Under the pieces are notes generated by a model. That model was not told where the DNA came from. It made no database searches and saw only the letters and a program-made list of their open reading frames with translations. Below are positions 1-8,898 of a stretch of 64,000 bases of DNA, piece after piece. The translations under genes were made by a program, and so were the position numbers. The DNA is from Marinobacterium lacunae. GTDB lineage: Bacteria > Pseudomonadota > Gammaproteobacteria > Pseudomonadales > Balneatricaceae. The stretch covers positions 1-64,000 of the forward strand of contig NZ_JMQN01000063.1 of NCBI RefSeq assembly GCF_000705555.1, read 5' to 3'. The first letter of the stretch is position 1. Each line of letters begins with the position of its first letter.

Positions 1-86
1 GTCGAGATCTCCATCTCCGTAGAGTAAATGGAAATCTCATCGAGGTCATGGTGCTAATTCAGGGGGAAAGGTCAGTGCTTCAATAT

Positions 87-119
87 AAAAAAAGGCGATA
101 CCGTTTTCACGGTATCGCC
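87..119 (-). terminator. Rho-independent terminator of the usp/tct operon
   Basis: On the minus strand a perfect 10-bp stem (GGCGATACCG pairing with CGGTATCGCC, 6-nt loop) is followed by seven T residues. It lies about 40 bp after the stop codon of the universal stress protein gene, so it ends the tctC-tctAB-usp transcript. Bases 1-86 hold no gene that I can recognise. Confidence 0.9.
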
Positions 120-156
120 CAAAGCACTCGACTGATAACCGAGTAACAAGATAGGG

Positions 157-1020
157 TCAGTGCATCATCAATACCGGTATCCTGGCGTGGCCCACGACGT
201 AACTCGTAACCCCACCGAATACTTGCTCATGTACCCGACGGTGGGTATAGGCTCCCATAACCAGCAAGTCATAGCCCTCGTCATGCAGCGTATCGATGAT
301 CGCCTCGCCCGCTGATTTATGGCGGCTGTCGAACGTCTTATGTACCGCGTCTATATCATGCCGTTCCAGATATACCAGCAGATCTTGAACATCGGGCTTG
401 AACGCTCGGGCGTCCCGCTCAGTCAGGACATGAACCTCCTGAGCCCGTTTCAAAATCGGCAGTGCCGCACTGACCGCGCGCGAAACCTCCGTGCTGCCAT
501 TCCACGCAATGGCCACTCGCTCAGCGCGAAAACATGTCTGCTCACGGGGCATCAGCATGACCGGCTTACCGCTGCGCATCAGCGCCGACTCAAAAGTGGA
601 GGTCGGAACGCCTGAGCGAGGCTGGGGAATCACCAGCATATCGCTGACCTTCCCTCGCTCTGCAACCATCTCACTGCGCAGCCCTGTTACATCAAGCCAA
701 GTTGCAGAGGGGCCATCAACACGACCGGCGCTGATCAACTCGACAGATGCTGACTTACAGAGCTCTGCAAACATCGACCTCATAGCGACCGATTCATGCT
801 CGGTAGACTTGGTTGCCAATGCCTCCAATTGATGAAGTAGCTCAGCCGGCACTGCCAGTGAGATACGGTCATCCGGAAAGAAACGTCGCGGACTCACCTG
901 CGCATGCATGACATCCAAGTGGGCTTCGAAATACTGGGCGATCGCGAGCGCACCCTGTAATCGTTCCTTTACCTGCCCGCTGCTCGAGAGCGGCATCAGT
1001 AACGTTTTAGGATTCATCAT
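157..1020 (-). CDS. Tandem universal stress protein (UspA family)
   Basis: A 287-residue cytoplasmic protein with two Usp domains in tandem (about residues 5-150 and 160-287). The C-terminal half ends in the family signature, MGAYTHRRVHEQVFGGVTS, which resembles the GxxGx9G(S/T) nucleotide loop except that the second glycine is replaced. ATP binding is therefore uncertain. The start at 1020 is preceded by an AGGAGAG ribosome binding site. The gene is only 17 bp after the tctAB stop and shares its terminator, so it is the last gene of the tricarboxylate uptake operon. Usp proteins often accompany secondary transporters of organic acids; a role in adjusting transporter or stress behaviour is inference. 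Confidence 0.88.
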   Translation of the reverse strand: MMNPKTLLMPLSSSGQVKERLQGALAIAQYFEAHLDVMHAQVSPRRFFPDDRISLAVPAELLHQLEALATKSTEHESVAMRSMFAELCKSASVELISAGRVDGPSATWLDVTGLRSEMVAERGKVSDMLVIPQPRSGVPTSTFESALMRSGKPVMLMPREQTCFRAERVAIAWNGSTEVSRAVSAALPILKRAQEVHVLTERDARAFKPDVQDLLVYLERHDIDAVHKTFDSRHKSAGEAIIDTLHDEGYDLLVMGAYTHRRVHEQVFGGVTSYVVGHARIPVLMMH

Positions 1021-1037
1021 TTAAGCTCTCCTGTACC

Positions 1038-3029
1038 TCAACCCAGCGGCCAAGGCATGTTGACCGCATCCTGAAGCAAGCCGCGTGGCAGCTCCAGCAC
1101 CATCACATGTGCCAGCGCCAGCATGAAAGCCAATGCACTAACGGTCAGTACACTTGTCTTCAATATGGAGGCTCTTGCTTTAACCAGCAGGAATAGTGCG
1201 AAGAACAATGCCGTGGAAATGACGTAACCGAACAGATAGCACGCGACGACCAGACCGACCAGCCAGTACACATAGTGCAACATGCTCGCGACGCTACGGT
1301 CGAATGCGTAGCCTTCAGCCACCTCGCCATCAAAGTTCACGGTATCATTGATATCGCCCTTCACCAGTTTGAAGATGACAACACTGGTTAGAACCAACAT
1401 CACTCCACACACCCCGGCCGTGAAAACACCGCCAAGCAGGGTTCTTTGCATGGCATCGTACAACCCGAAGGCGAACGCCAGCCAAATAGCCCCTGCAAAC
1501 AGAATTTGCGGTGTGCGGTTCTCAGGCACAGAGGGATCGTCCACATCAGTTTTTACCGCCGGCTCTTCTTTGCTTTTGGCGATATGGCGTACAGCGAAGA
1601 AGATCGACAGTGCAATCAGTACACCGATGATCAACACACCCGGCTTAGTGAGAAACCCAATGCCGTCGAACTGGAGCGCCTGATAAAGGTAGGTTTCCAT
1701 ACCACTGGCAAGCACAAATCCGATCAGGAACGCAGGGCGCGGCCAACCGAACCTTTTCATCAGCACCCCGAGAACGCCGATCGCAACCAGGGAGATCAAG
1801 TCATTCAGGTCGCGGGTAGCCTGAAACGCCGCAAAACAGATCACCGTGATCATGAACGGCGCCATCAGCGCATAGGGAATGGTGGTAAGTTTGGCGACCC
1901 ATTTTGACAGCAACAGACATGCACCTGCACCGAGTACGTTAGCCAGTGCCAGCGACCAAACGATGGTGTAGGTAATATCCAAGTTATTACCAACCATTGA
2001 TGGGCCAGGTTCGAGCCCGATCAAGACCATACCGCCCAGGAAAACCGCCATGCTGCCGGAGCCTGGAATACCGAACAGCAGTGTCGGAATCAGACCGCCG
2101 CCTTCTTTAGCGTTATTGGATGATTCCGGTGCCAATACCCCACGGATATCGCCAGAGCCGAAGTTTTCTCTGTCCTTGGAGGTTTGAACCGCGTGACCGT
2201 AAGCGATCCAGTCAACAACACTACCGCCCAGACCTGGCAGCGCACCGACGATGCAGCCGATAACCGCACAGCGGAACGCAAGCCACTTATGGCGAACAAG
2301 ATCTTTAACACCGTCGAGCCACCCGCTACCAAGTTCAGACGCCTCGGAGATGGCGCGGTTCTGTCGCAGCAAGTCAATAATTTCAGGCAGCGCAAAGATA
2401 CCCAGACCGACGACAACCAAAGGTATACCGTCCATCAGGTAAAAGTTACCGAACGTCATACGGAACTCGCCGGTTGCTGGCGCACCACCGACACTGCCGA
2501 GGAGCAAGCCAAGACCACAGGCGCTAAGACCCTTGACCAGACTGTTGCCGGCCAACACGCCGACCATACTCAGACCAAGCAGCGTCAGCATAAACAGCTC
2601 GGCGGAGCCGAAGGCCAGGATTACCGGCCGAGCAATCAGCACGAATGCCGTCAATACTGCAGCACCGAATAAGCCACCAAACAGCGAAGCCGCAAAGGCA
2701 GCACCAAGTGCACGTGCCGCTTCACCTTTTTTCGCCAGTGGAAAGCCGTCGAGCACCGTCGCCTGAGAGCCACTGGATCCCGGAATGCCCATTAGCACAG
2801 AGGTAAAGGTATCGGAGGTCGGGATGACCGCGACCAAGCCGATCAACATCGCCAGCGCAGACGTCGGCTCCATTCCGTACAGAAAGGGCAGAAGAAGTGA
2901 TAGACCGGCAATCCCGCCAAGCCCAGGAAATATACCAATTGCAAGACCGAGGGTGACACCACCTGCCAGATAAAGCAGGTGCACGCCAGAAAACACTGTC
3001 ACCAGGGCTGTCAGGAATGCTTCAACCAT
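1038..3029 (-). CDS. tctA: Tripartite tricarboxylate transporter, fused TctA-TctB membrane subunits
   Basis: A 663-residue inner-membrane protein. Residues 1 to about 500 are a TctA (12-TM class large subunit) with its typical glycine/proline-rich segments, for example IGIFPGLGGIAGLS near the N-terminus and LLFGIPGSGSMAVFLGG in the second repeat. Residues from about 510 to the end form four hydrophobic helices with the pattern of the small TctB subunit. In Salmonella these are separate proteins; here they are one chain. With TctC it should form a secondary, ion-driven importer of di- or tricarboxylates. It sits in an operon with tctC upstream and usp downstream. The substrate is inferred from neighbours to be tricarballylate, aconitate or a similar acid. 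Confidence 0.92.
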   Translation of the reverse strand: MVEAFLTALVTVFSGVHLLYLAGGVTLGLAIGIFPGLGGIAGLSLLLPFLYGMEPTSALAMLIGLVAVIPTSDTFTSVLMGIPGSSGSQATVLDGFPLAKKGEAARALGAAFAASLFGGLFGAAVLTAFVLIARPVILAFGSAELFMLTLLGLSMVGVLAGNSLVKGLSACGLGLLLGSVGGAPATGEFRMTFGNFYLMDGIPLVVVGLGIFALPEIIDLLRQNRAISEASELGSGWLDGVKDLVRHKWLAFRCAVIGCIVGALPGLGGSVVDWIAYGHAVQTSKDRENFGSGDIRGVLAPESSNNAKEGGGLIPTLLFGIPGSGSMAVFLGGMVLIGLEPGPSMVGNNLDITYTIVWSLALANVLGAGACLLLSKWVAKLTTIPYALMAPFMITVICFAAFQATRDLNDLISLVAIGVLGVLMKRFGWPRPAFLIGFVLASGMETYLYQALQFDGIGFLTKPGVLIIGVLIALSIFFAVRHIAKSKEEPAVKTDVDDPSVPENRTPQILFAGAIWLAFAFGLYDAMQRTLLGGVFTAGVCGVMLVLTSVVIFKLVKGDINDTVNFDGEVAEGYAFDRSVASMLHYVYWLVGLVVACYLFGYVISTALFFALFLLVKARASILKTSVLTVSALAFMLALAHVMVLELPRGLLQDAVNMPWPLG

Positions 3030-3057
3030 TTTCCAAACCCTTGATTTGTTATTAACG

Positions 3058-3080
3058 AAAAAGGGGGCCGAGAAGCCCCC
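3058..3080 (-). terminator. Hairpin between tctC and tctAB (attenuator-like)
   Basis: On the minus strand GGGGGC, a 6-nt loop and GCCCCC are followed by a short T run (TTTTTC). It lies 13 bp after the tctC stop and about 30 bp before the tctAB start. It probably ends or protects most transcripts after the binding-protein gene, so that TctC is made in excess over the membrane subunit. That arrangement is common for periplasmic binding proteins. Confidence 0.75.
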
Positions 3081-3092
3081 TTCGACGACTCG

Positions 3093-4196
3093 TTAGAACT
3101 GGGTGCCGTATTTTTCGGTCAGCCAGTTTCTGATCCACTCTTTATCGCCATCGGTGATATCCAGCGCCACAGCAAAGGCTTTCTGCGCCTGTTTACCGAC
3201 CGCCTGGGGATAGCTTCCCAGCACATCTTCGCTACGCGCCTTGAAGCTCTCGGTCGCTACGGCCTTCTTGACCGCTTCGGTCCAGGCGTCTACGACCTCG
3301 TCAGGCGTTTCTTTGGGCAGGAACAGCCCTTTCTGCGCTGCAAAGCCAGCGGCAAAGAAGGTTTTCCAGACCTTGAACTCGACGCCGGAGGGCTTCTTGC
3401 CATTCATCATTTCATAGGCTTCGGCGAAGTGAGGCAGGTCAGGGAAAGTCGGGTCCCGCTGCAGGTTGCCGTCTTCATCCAACACACCCCAGCTCATGAT
3501 CGGAATCGCCTTACCCTCTTCCACCAACGGCAGGACCTTGGTCAAGTACGCTGAGGAGGTCTGGTAATCGACGTTCACCTCACCACGCTCAAATGCCAGG
3601 CGCCCAGCCCCGCGCCCCTTCATACCGAAGATCGCGTTCACATCCAGGCCCATGATGTCCATCGCCAGCAGCGGGATCAGGTCGAGGGAGGTCGCGCCCT
3701 GGCTGGCGTACTTGACTTCTACGCCTTTGAGTTTGCCCAGATCCGCCGCCGATTTGATGCCAAGGTCGGCGCTCACATAGAACACCCCGCCAGTGGGGGA
3801 TGCGAGCACAGCTTTCCAGTCTTTGTACTCATAGTTAACGCGCGGATCGCCGAGCAGATAGGGGAACTGAGTAGAACCGGAGGTACCCAGAACGGTCAGC
3901 CCGTCGTTGCCGGCACGCTGCTGGAAGATGTTGGCACCTTTGGTCGAACCACCACCGGGTATATTTTTGACCACGATAGCGGGTTGCCCCGGCAGCTGTT
4001 CGGAAATCAGCGGAGCGAAAAAGCGAGCCCAGGTGTCAGAACCGCCCCCCTCTTTGAACGGCATGATGAATTCAACGCGCTCGCCTGAGAAATCAACGGC
4101 CTGCGCCATGGCCGACACGCTAAGCCCAACGCCGCACGCCACGCCCAAAGCCGCACCTTTGATCAGTTTCGAGTAAGGGGATGTCTTGCTTTTCAT
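3093..4196 (-). CDS. tctC: Tripartite tricarboxylate transporter periplasmic binding protein, TctC/Bug family
   Basis: A 367-residue protein with a Sec signal peptide: KLIK charged start, an Ala/Gly/Val-rich core and a cleavage site near SAMAQA at about residue 33. The mature part fits the TctC/Bug fold, with FIMPFKEGGGSDTWAR at the N-terminus, where the ligand carboxylates are bound, and the GRGAGRLAFERGEV segment. The start at 4196 is preferred over an in-frame upstream codon at 4250, because a GAGG ribosome site lies just before 4196 and the signal peptide begins there. A TctD-type box lies at 4291-4308, 95 bp upstream. It delivers a carboxylate ligand to the TctA-TctB fusion. Confidence 0.92.
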   Translation of the reverse strand: MKSKTSPYSKLIKGAALGVACGVGLSVSAMAQAVDFSGERVEFIMPFKEGGGSDTWARFFAPLISEQLPGQPAIVVKNIPGGGSTKGANIFQQRAGNDGLTVLGTSGSTQFPYLLGDPRVNYEYKDWKAVLASPTGGVFYVSADLGIKSAADLGKLKGVEVKYASQGATSLDLIPLLAMDIMGLDVNAIFGMKGRGAGRLAFERGEVNVDYQTSSAYLTKVLPLVEEGKAIPIMSWGVLDEDGNLQRDPTFPDLPHFAEAYEMMNGKKPSGVEFKVWKTFFAAGFAAQKGLFLPKETPDEVVDAWTEAVKKAVATESFKARSEDVLGSYPQAVGKQAQKAFAVALDITDGDKEWIRNWLTEKYGTQF

Positions 4197-4290
4197 TATA
4201 TTACCTCGGGGTTTGTTATTATCTTTTTGCCGCGCGAAACCCCATCTCACGGGGCGGCGGCTGCACTCACAGTCGAATCTACCCAGCCAA

Positions 4291-4308
4291 GCTGTCAGTA
4301 ACCTGTCA
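4291..4308 (-). promoter_or_regulatory. TctD-type direct-repeat box and promoter of tctC
   Basis: The plus strand reads GCTGTCAGTAACCTGTCA: two CTGTCA repeats at 11-bp pitch. Read in the direction of tctC, the box is followed after exactly 10 bp by a -10-like hexamer, TAGATT (4276-4281). It is one of four near-identical sites in the window; all precede genes of the tct/tcu locus or its AT-rich neighbour. The geometry is that of an OmpR-family activator overlapping the -35 region. Assignment to TctD is inference. Confidence 0.7.
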
Positions 4309-4322
4309 CCCGATAGTCAGCC

Positions 4323-5441
4323 TCAAACCTCAACTGGCTGCGTGGAGTCAGGCGCCCATACACTGGCAGGGATATGGATCTGGCCTGAAAACAGCAGGCG
4401 TGCAGTGCGCACAAGCCCGGCCCGCTTCAACTCCAGGTTGTCGGCGTTCTGCCCTTCTACTTCGAGAATCACATCGATCTTGCCGCTGGGGTGTTCAATG
4501 CGAATTGACTTCTGCTCTCCCTCGGGACAAATCGCCACATCCCTCGCGACAGAGCCCGGCACCGCGATACAGGCCGCTACGCATATCGCGCCAGTTACGG
4601 CATGGGAGGCGTGGCAGTTATGAGGCACGAAATAACGGGAGGTAATCGCTCCGCCGTTGCGAGGCTCCGAGAGCAGTGCCACCTTGGGGATCACTTTTCC
4701 AGCTGCATCGCCAAGCCCCATCTTCAGCGCGGCTTCGCGGCGGATCTTCTCAATCCTGGCGAGAAGTTCGCTATCCGAATCAAGCTCTGCCTTGGATTCC
4801 GCGCCAGTCTTACCGAGCGATTTGGCGGGAATCAGCACCATCGGCACCGCCGCATCGACGCAGCTGACTTCGATGCCATCAAACTCATCACGTACATTTC
4901 CGGTCGGCAGCAGCTTGCCCGTTTTAGTCCCGGCCACATCGAGGAAATTCAGTATCACGGGCGCACCTGACCCCGGTACCCCATCGATCACGGTATCCCC
5001 TTCGTACTCGACAACCCCGCCCGGCGTCTTGACGACGACATGGATCAGCGAGTCGGTATTCACGTTACGTACTCGCACCACCGTCTCACCATCCTGCGCA
5101 GCAACCAGCCCCTTTTCGATGGCAAAGGGGCCAACACCGGAGAGGATGTTTCCACACGACGGCCCTATATCGACGCTGAGTTCCTCGACCGACACCTGGG
5201 CGAACAGATAGTCCACATCGGCTTCGGGATGCTGGGACGGACCGACGATCGCCACCTTGCTGGTCAGCGTGTGCCCGCCCCCGATGCCATTGACCTGCAT
5301 CGCATTTCCAGAACCCATCGCGGCAGTCAGAATGCGGTCCTGAATCTCGCGCTCTTTTGGAAGGTCACTTGCTAAAAAATAGGGGCCTCTTGACGTGCCA
5401 CCACGAAAAATGGTGCAAGGGATTGCGGTCTGATTCGGCAT
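4323..5441 (-). CDS. prpF: PrpF-family isomerase (aconitate / 4-oxalomesaconate isomerase type)
   Basis: A 372-residue protein of the PrpF/DUF453 family. It opens with the hallmark IPCTIFRGGTSRGPYF and has MQVNGIGGGHTLTSKVAIV and CGNILSGVGPFAIE, the conserved glycine-rich and cysteine segments of the active site. Known members isomerise methylaconitate (PrpF) or 4-oxalomesaconate (LigU/GalD) by proton transfer at an allylic carbon. Between tctC and tcuAB, the likeliest job is interconverting aconitate isomers, so that trans-aconitate or the product of tricarballylate oxidation enters the citric acid cycle. Tautomerase action in protocatechuate 4,5-cleavage is an alternative, since ligAB lie at 42862-44104. 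GAGG precedes the start; it has its own TctD-type box. Confidence 0.88.
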   Translation of the reverse strand: MPNQTAIPCTIFRGGTSRGPYFLASDLPKEREIQDRILTAAMGSGNAMQVNGIGGGHTLTSKVAIVGPSQHPEADVDYLFAQVSVEELSVDIGPSCGNILSGVGPFAIEKGLVAAQDGETVVRVRNVNTDSLIHVVVKTPGGVVEYEGDTVIDGVPGSGAPVILNFLDVAGTKTGKLLPTGNVRDEFDGIEVSCVDAAVPMVLIPAKSLGKTGAESKAELDSDSELLARIEKIRREAALKMGLGDAAGKVIPKVALLSEPRNGGAITSRYFVPHNCHASHAVTGAICVAACIAVPGSVARDVAICPEGEQKSIRIEHPSGKIDVILEVEGQNADNLELKRAGLVRTARLLFSGQIHIPASVWAPDSTQPVEV

Positions 5442-5566
5442 GGCAGCTACCTCACTCTGTTGTCGTTTTAGTTATCAAGTGAGCATCAGTGCTGGTGCAT
5501 GAAGGGTTACACGCCGGCTTCACGCCAGGATCTATGCTCTATAGCGAGCAAAAATTAACGGCCAAA

Positions 5567-5584
5567 GCTGTCACCGGCCTGTCA
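5567..5584 (-). promoter_or_regulatory. TctD-type direct-repeat box upstream of prpF
   Basis: The plus strand reads GCTGTCACCGGCCTGTCA, with CTGTCA repeats at 5568-5573 and 5579-5584. A TTAATT -10-like hexamer (5553-5558) lies 9 bp from the box in the direction of prpF, whose start codon is about 125 bp away. Same element as at 4291, 8941 and 14560. Confidence 0.7.
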
Positions 5585-5691
5585 AAGGCCGCAAATCAGT
5601 CATGATGTGGGCAAGCGGAGATGGTGCGTATCGAGGCACTGAAAGGCCGATACGCAACAGACTCTTGAATGAGTGGCGAGAATTATGTTCT

Positions 5692-6345
5692 TTAGATCAG
5701 ATCGGTCATCATGCGGATACGGGCTTTTTGCGCCGAGCGTATATGCCGCCGGGCGGCTTCTTCGGCCATGTCGGAGTCTCGGGCCTCGATAGCGCTCAGC
5801 AGCTCTTCATGCTCTTCCAACGCACTGTTGCTTCTTCCCTCTATCGCGTAGGTGGTTCTCCCCAGCAACGTGAGCGAATCACGAAATCCGGATAACGCCT
5901 TAAGCAGATAGCGGTTATGCGCCGCCCGATACAGCGTCTGATGGAAAGCCTCATTGAGCCTTGCTCTTGCCTCGGGGTCATCTGCCTGATTTCGCTCCTG
6001 GTTTACAATCTCTCGAAGCGTATAGAGCTCAGGCTCCGAAGCATGCTTCGCCGCCAAGGACGCGGCGCTGGCCTCCAATACCTCGCGCATCTGGTACAGC
6101 TCTATTACCGCCTGGTAATCCAACGCGGCGATTGTCATGCCTTGATGAGGCGTAGAGCAGATCAAACCCTCCGACTCCAAACGTCGAAGCGCTTCTCGAA
6201 CCGGTGTTCGACTGATTCCGAGCCAATTGGCAAGATCGGTCTCGACAACCCGACCACCCGGTTGAAGCGCTCCGCTGCGGATCGCTTCAATTATGCGCTC
6301 ATACGCAACAGCGGCGAGAGGAGGCTTACGCGCTGATGTTGTCAT
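5692..6345 (-). CDS. GntR-family transcriptional regulator, FCD subfamily
   Basis: A 217-residue DNA-binding protein. The N-terminal winged helix (about residues 10-75) has the GntR pattern, with IRSGALQPGGRVVETDLANWLGISRTPVREALRRLESEGLI in two recognisable pieces. The rest is the all-helical FCD ligand domain, in which His residues (RLNEAFHQTLYRAAHN and EEAARRHIRSAQ) usually bind a metal that holds a carboxylate effector. It lies in the same orientation between tcuB and prpF and is the likely local regulator responding to a tri- or dicarboxylate. The start at 6345 is preferred over a GTG at 6393, because the latter lies within a few bases of the hairpin after tcuB. Confidence 0.9.
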   Translation of the reverse strand: MTTSARKPPLAAVAYERIIEAIRSGALQPGGRVVETDLANWLGISRTPVREALRRLESEGLICSTPHQGMTIAALDYQAVIELYQMREVLEASAASLAAKHASEPELYTLREIVNQERNQADDPEARARLNEAFHQTLYRAAHNRYLLKALSGFRDSLTLLGRTTYAIEGRSNSALEEHEELLSAIEARDSDMAEEAARRHIRSAQKARIRMMTDLI

Positions 6346-6370
6346 ACCGCTATGATTCCCCAATAAAGGT

Positions 6371-6388
6371 CCGGGCCTTTCGGCCCGG
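6371..6388 (-). terminator. Hairpin after tcuB
   Basis: CCGGGCC, loop TTTC, GGCCCGG on the plus strand; on the minus strand the loop is GAAA, a stable tetraloop, and the following bases are ACCTTTATT. It lies 30 bp after the tcuB stop and before the GntR gene. The U tract is weak, so it may be a partial terminator or an RNA-stabilising hairpin. Confidence 0.5.
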
Positions 6389-6417
6389 TACACGTATGAA
6401 AGTGCAACTCGTGTTGC

Positions 6418-7497
6418 TTAAGCCTTGCACTGCTCATCTCTAATCAGGGCTGCCAGGCGGAAGAAACCATGCACCATCTTAGAGAATGGCATCAACAGGA
6501 AGAACGCAAGTACTGCACCCAAATGCAACGCCAGCAGCTCATTCAACAGGCTGGTTTCACGCAGGAAGTAAAGCGCCAGCCCGCTGGTGCTAACGACGAA
6601 CAGCAGTAGCACGAAGGCCATCTCCCCACCCCACACTCGAGCGTCCGCCAACCCACGATCCGCTTTCAGTTTCAGGCTCGCCAACCCCAAAGTTCCGATG
6701 CTTAGCAGCAAACCGCCAGAAATACCGAACAACTTAGGCAAGGAGAAAAACCCGTAAGGTGCCTGCATATCGAGCCCATAGTGCATCAACGTCGCCACCG
6801 AGGTCGCGGCAAAACAGAGCAGGAAACCATACATGGTGGCCTGATGGTATAGGCGGCGACGGTTCGAGAACGCATCTTCCGCCTCGAAATTACACCCATC
6901 GCCATGTCCGCCGGAGAGGTTTTTCATCTTCGCGATGCTGCCAAATGCCCCAGCAACATGGCGCCACCTGATCGACTCTCCACCAATCGTCCGCCAATAC
7001 CCCCGCAGTGACAGCAAGATGAGCAGAATCGGCAAGATAAATGCCGGAGCAAACAGCATAACCATGGCATTGTGCGACATGAGCGAATAGAACCCTTCGC
7101 CAGAGGACTTGGGTGCTATCTGAATCAGCCATACCAGCAACGCAGCTGCCAACACAACAAACAGAGACAGGGAGACACCACTGCGATGAAATAGCTTGGC
7201 AATACCCCCCGGCTGCGTGTGACTCTCCCAGCTCTCTTGGCGGACTTCGGCCAGTGCCTTGGGCAGATTCAAGCCAAATTCATGCGGCGCGGTGTACTGG
7301 CAGGCGTAGTAGCAACCCCGGCAGTTGTGGCAAAGATTCGATAGCTGCTGAATATCGCCATCGCTGAAGGCACGTTTACTGTGCACCGCCGGAAACACTG
7401 CACAGTAACTCTCGCAGTAACGACAGGCATTGCATATCTCAATCTGGCGACGGGCCTCGCCAATGGCATCCACATTAACCAACTCAATTGCTTGCAT
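6418..7497 (-). CDS. tcuB: Tricarballylate utilisation protein TcuB (Fe-S and membrane electron-transfer subunit)
   Basis: A 359-residue protein. The N-terminal part has two cysteine clusters, CNACRYCESYC (about residues 20-30) and CHNCRGCYYAC (about 57-67), as expected for 4Fe-4S centres. The rest has about six hydrophobic helices with scattered His residues. This is the TcuB/CitB architecture. In Salmonella, TcuB reoxidises the FAD of TcuA and passes electrons to the quinone pool. Here its start at 7497 overlaps the tcuA stop by 14 bp and is preceded by GGGAGG inside tcuA, so the two are translationally coupled. Confidence 0.92.
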   Translation of the reverse strand: MQAIELVNVDAIGEARRQIEICNACRYCESYCAVFPAVHSKRAFSDGDIQQLSNLCHNCRGCYYACQYTAPHEFGLNLPKALAEVRQESWESHTQPGGIAKLFHRSGVSLSLFVVLAAALLVWLIQIAPKSSGEGFYSLMSHNAMVMLFAPAFILPILLILLSLRGYWRTIGGESIRWRHVAGAFGSIAKMKNLSGGHGDGCNFEAEDAFSNRRRLYHQATMYGFLLCFAATSVATLMHYGLDMQAPYGFFSLPKLFGISGGLLLSIGTLGLASLKLKADRGLADARVWGGEMAFVLLLFVVSTSGLALYFLRETSLLNELLALHLGAVLAFFLLMPFSKMVHGFFRLAALIRDEQCKA

Positions 7498-8878
7498 AGC
7501 GAGCAGCCTCCCGACCTGCGATGCGTCCGAATACAGTACCAATTGTCATACCGAAACCGGCGAGATATCCCTGACCGAGTATGGAACCGGCCATAATTTC
7601 CCCTGCAGCCCAGAGGTTCTCGATCGGGCCCGTGCGGCCTTGTACTTGGGCTGACTCATCCACTTTCAGTCCAAGATAGGTAAAGGTGACGCCGGTACGC
7701 AGGGTATAGCCGTAGTAAGGGGGCGTATCGATCGGACGCGCCCAATTGCTTTTCGGTGGGGTCAACCCCTGAGTGGCCAAACCGTCAAGCTCGGTCGGAT
7801 GGAAGTGCCCTTCGGTGCAGGCCTGGTTAAACCCATCAATCGTCTCTTGCAGCTGTACAGTCGGCAGATCGAGCTTACCGGCCAACTCCTCCAGGGTATC
7901 CGCTTTGATCGGGGGGAAAACCGACGGCATGAACAGTTCCAGCGATTTCGAATCGATGATCACATAGCCAACCTGATCCGGCTGAGCCGCAACCAGACGA
8001 CCCCAGATCGCATAACGCTTAGGCCAGACATCCTCGCCCTCGTCGTAGAAGCGCTGACCCTCCTTGTTCACCACCACCGAGAATGGGACACAATCCAGTC
8101 GCGTTACGATGCCGCCGTCAAACTTTGGGGCGCGCCCATCGATTGCCACCGCATGACACTGAGTAGGGTCACCCACGGACTCCAGCTCTTGACCAATAAG
8201 ATCCTTGAGCACAACACCTCGATTGTACGGCGTTCCCCTGATCAGGAAATTCTTCGCCGCCGGTCCCCAGGCATCAGCCAACCAATCGACATCCGCCTGA
8301 AAACCGCCCGATGAAACAACAACCGCTCGCGGTGACAAACGGTGCTGTTCACCCTGATAGGTGACGTCGATGCTGACGATCCGGTCGCCTTCTCTCTCGA
8401 GATGGGTCACCTGCGCCTCGTAAAGAACATCAACCCCCAGGTTCTGAGCGGTGCGATAGTAAGCATTGACCAAAGCCTTGCCCCCACCCATGAAAAACGC
8501 ATTTGTACGCGAGAGAGAAAGCGTACCCGACAGCGAGGGCTGGAAGCGCACGCCATGCTCCACCATCCAGGCATAGCACTCTTCGGAGCTGCGGATCGCA
8601 AGCTTGGCAAGATTTTCATCCGTCTTGCCTTGCGTCACCTTCATCAGATCCTCGAAATACTCCTGTTCGCTGTAACTGTCGGTTAAGACAGCCATGGGCT
8701 CACCGTGCATACAGCGAAAATTTCGGGTATGGCGTGAGTTACCACCACGGTACGCCTTGGGCGCCCCCTCCAGTATCAGTGTACGAGCTCCAGCTTCGGC
8801 AGCCGAAATCGCGGCACAGAGTGCTGCGTTGCCCCCCCCCACCACAATCACATCGTAATTGGCTCTTAGATCAACCAT
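7484..8878 (-). CDS. tcuA: FAD-dependent tricarballylate dehydrogenase TcuA
   Basis: A 464-residue flavoprotein of the fumarate reductase/succinate dehydrogenase family. The dinucleotide fold YDVIVVGGGNAALCAAISAAE lies at the N-terminus and is followed by GGNSRHTRNFRC, a TcuA-like segment. In Salmonella, TcuA oxidises tricarballylate to cis-aconitate, a citric acid cycle intermediate. I chose the ATG at 8878, which has GGAGG 11 bp upstream. Starts at 8917 or 8923 are open in frame, but they would leave almost no leader after a promoter at the 8941 box and would absorb the TGTATACA palindrome. First gene of the minus-strand operon, divergent from tctD. Confidence 0.92.
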   Translation of the reverse strand: MVDLRANYDVIVVGGGNAALCAAISAAEAGARTLILEGAPKAYRGGNSRHTRNFRCMHGEPMAVLTDSYSEQEYFEDLMKVTQGKTDENLAKLAIRSSEECYAWMVEHGVRFQPSLSGTLSLSRTNAFFMGGGKALVNAYYRTAQNLGVDVLYEAQVTHLEREGDRIVSIDVTYQGEQHRLSPRAVVVSSGGFQADVDWLADAWGPAAKNFLIRGTPYNRGVVLKDLIGQELESVGDPTQCHAVAIDGRAPKFDGGIVTRLDCVPFSVVVNKEGQRFYDEGEDVWPKRYAIWGRLVAAQPDQVGYVIIDSKSLELFMPSVFPPIKADTLEELAGKLDLPTVQLQETIDGFNQACTEGHFHPTELDGLATQGLTPPKSNWARPIDTPPYYGYTLRTGVTFTYLGLKVDESAQVQGRTGPIENLWAAGEIMAGSILGQGYLAGFGMTIGTVFGRIAGREAARYASN

Positions 8879-8898
8879 ATTGTTATCAGCCTCCTGAT

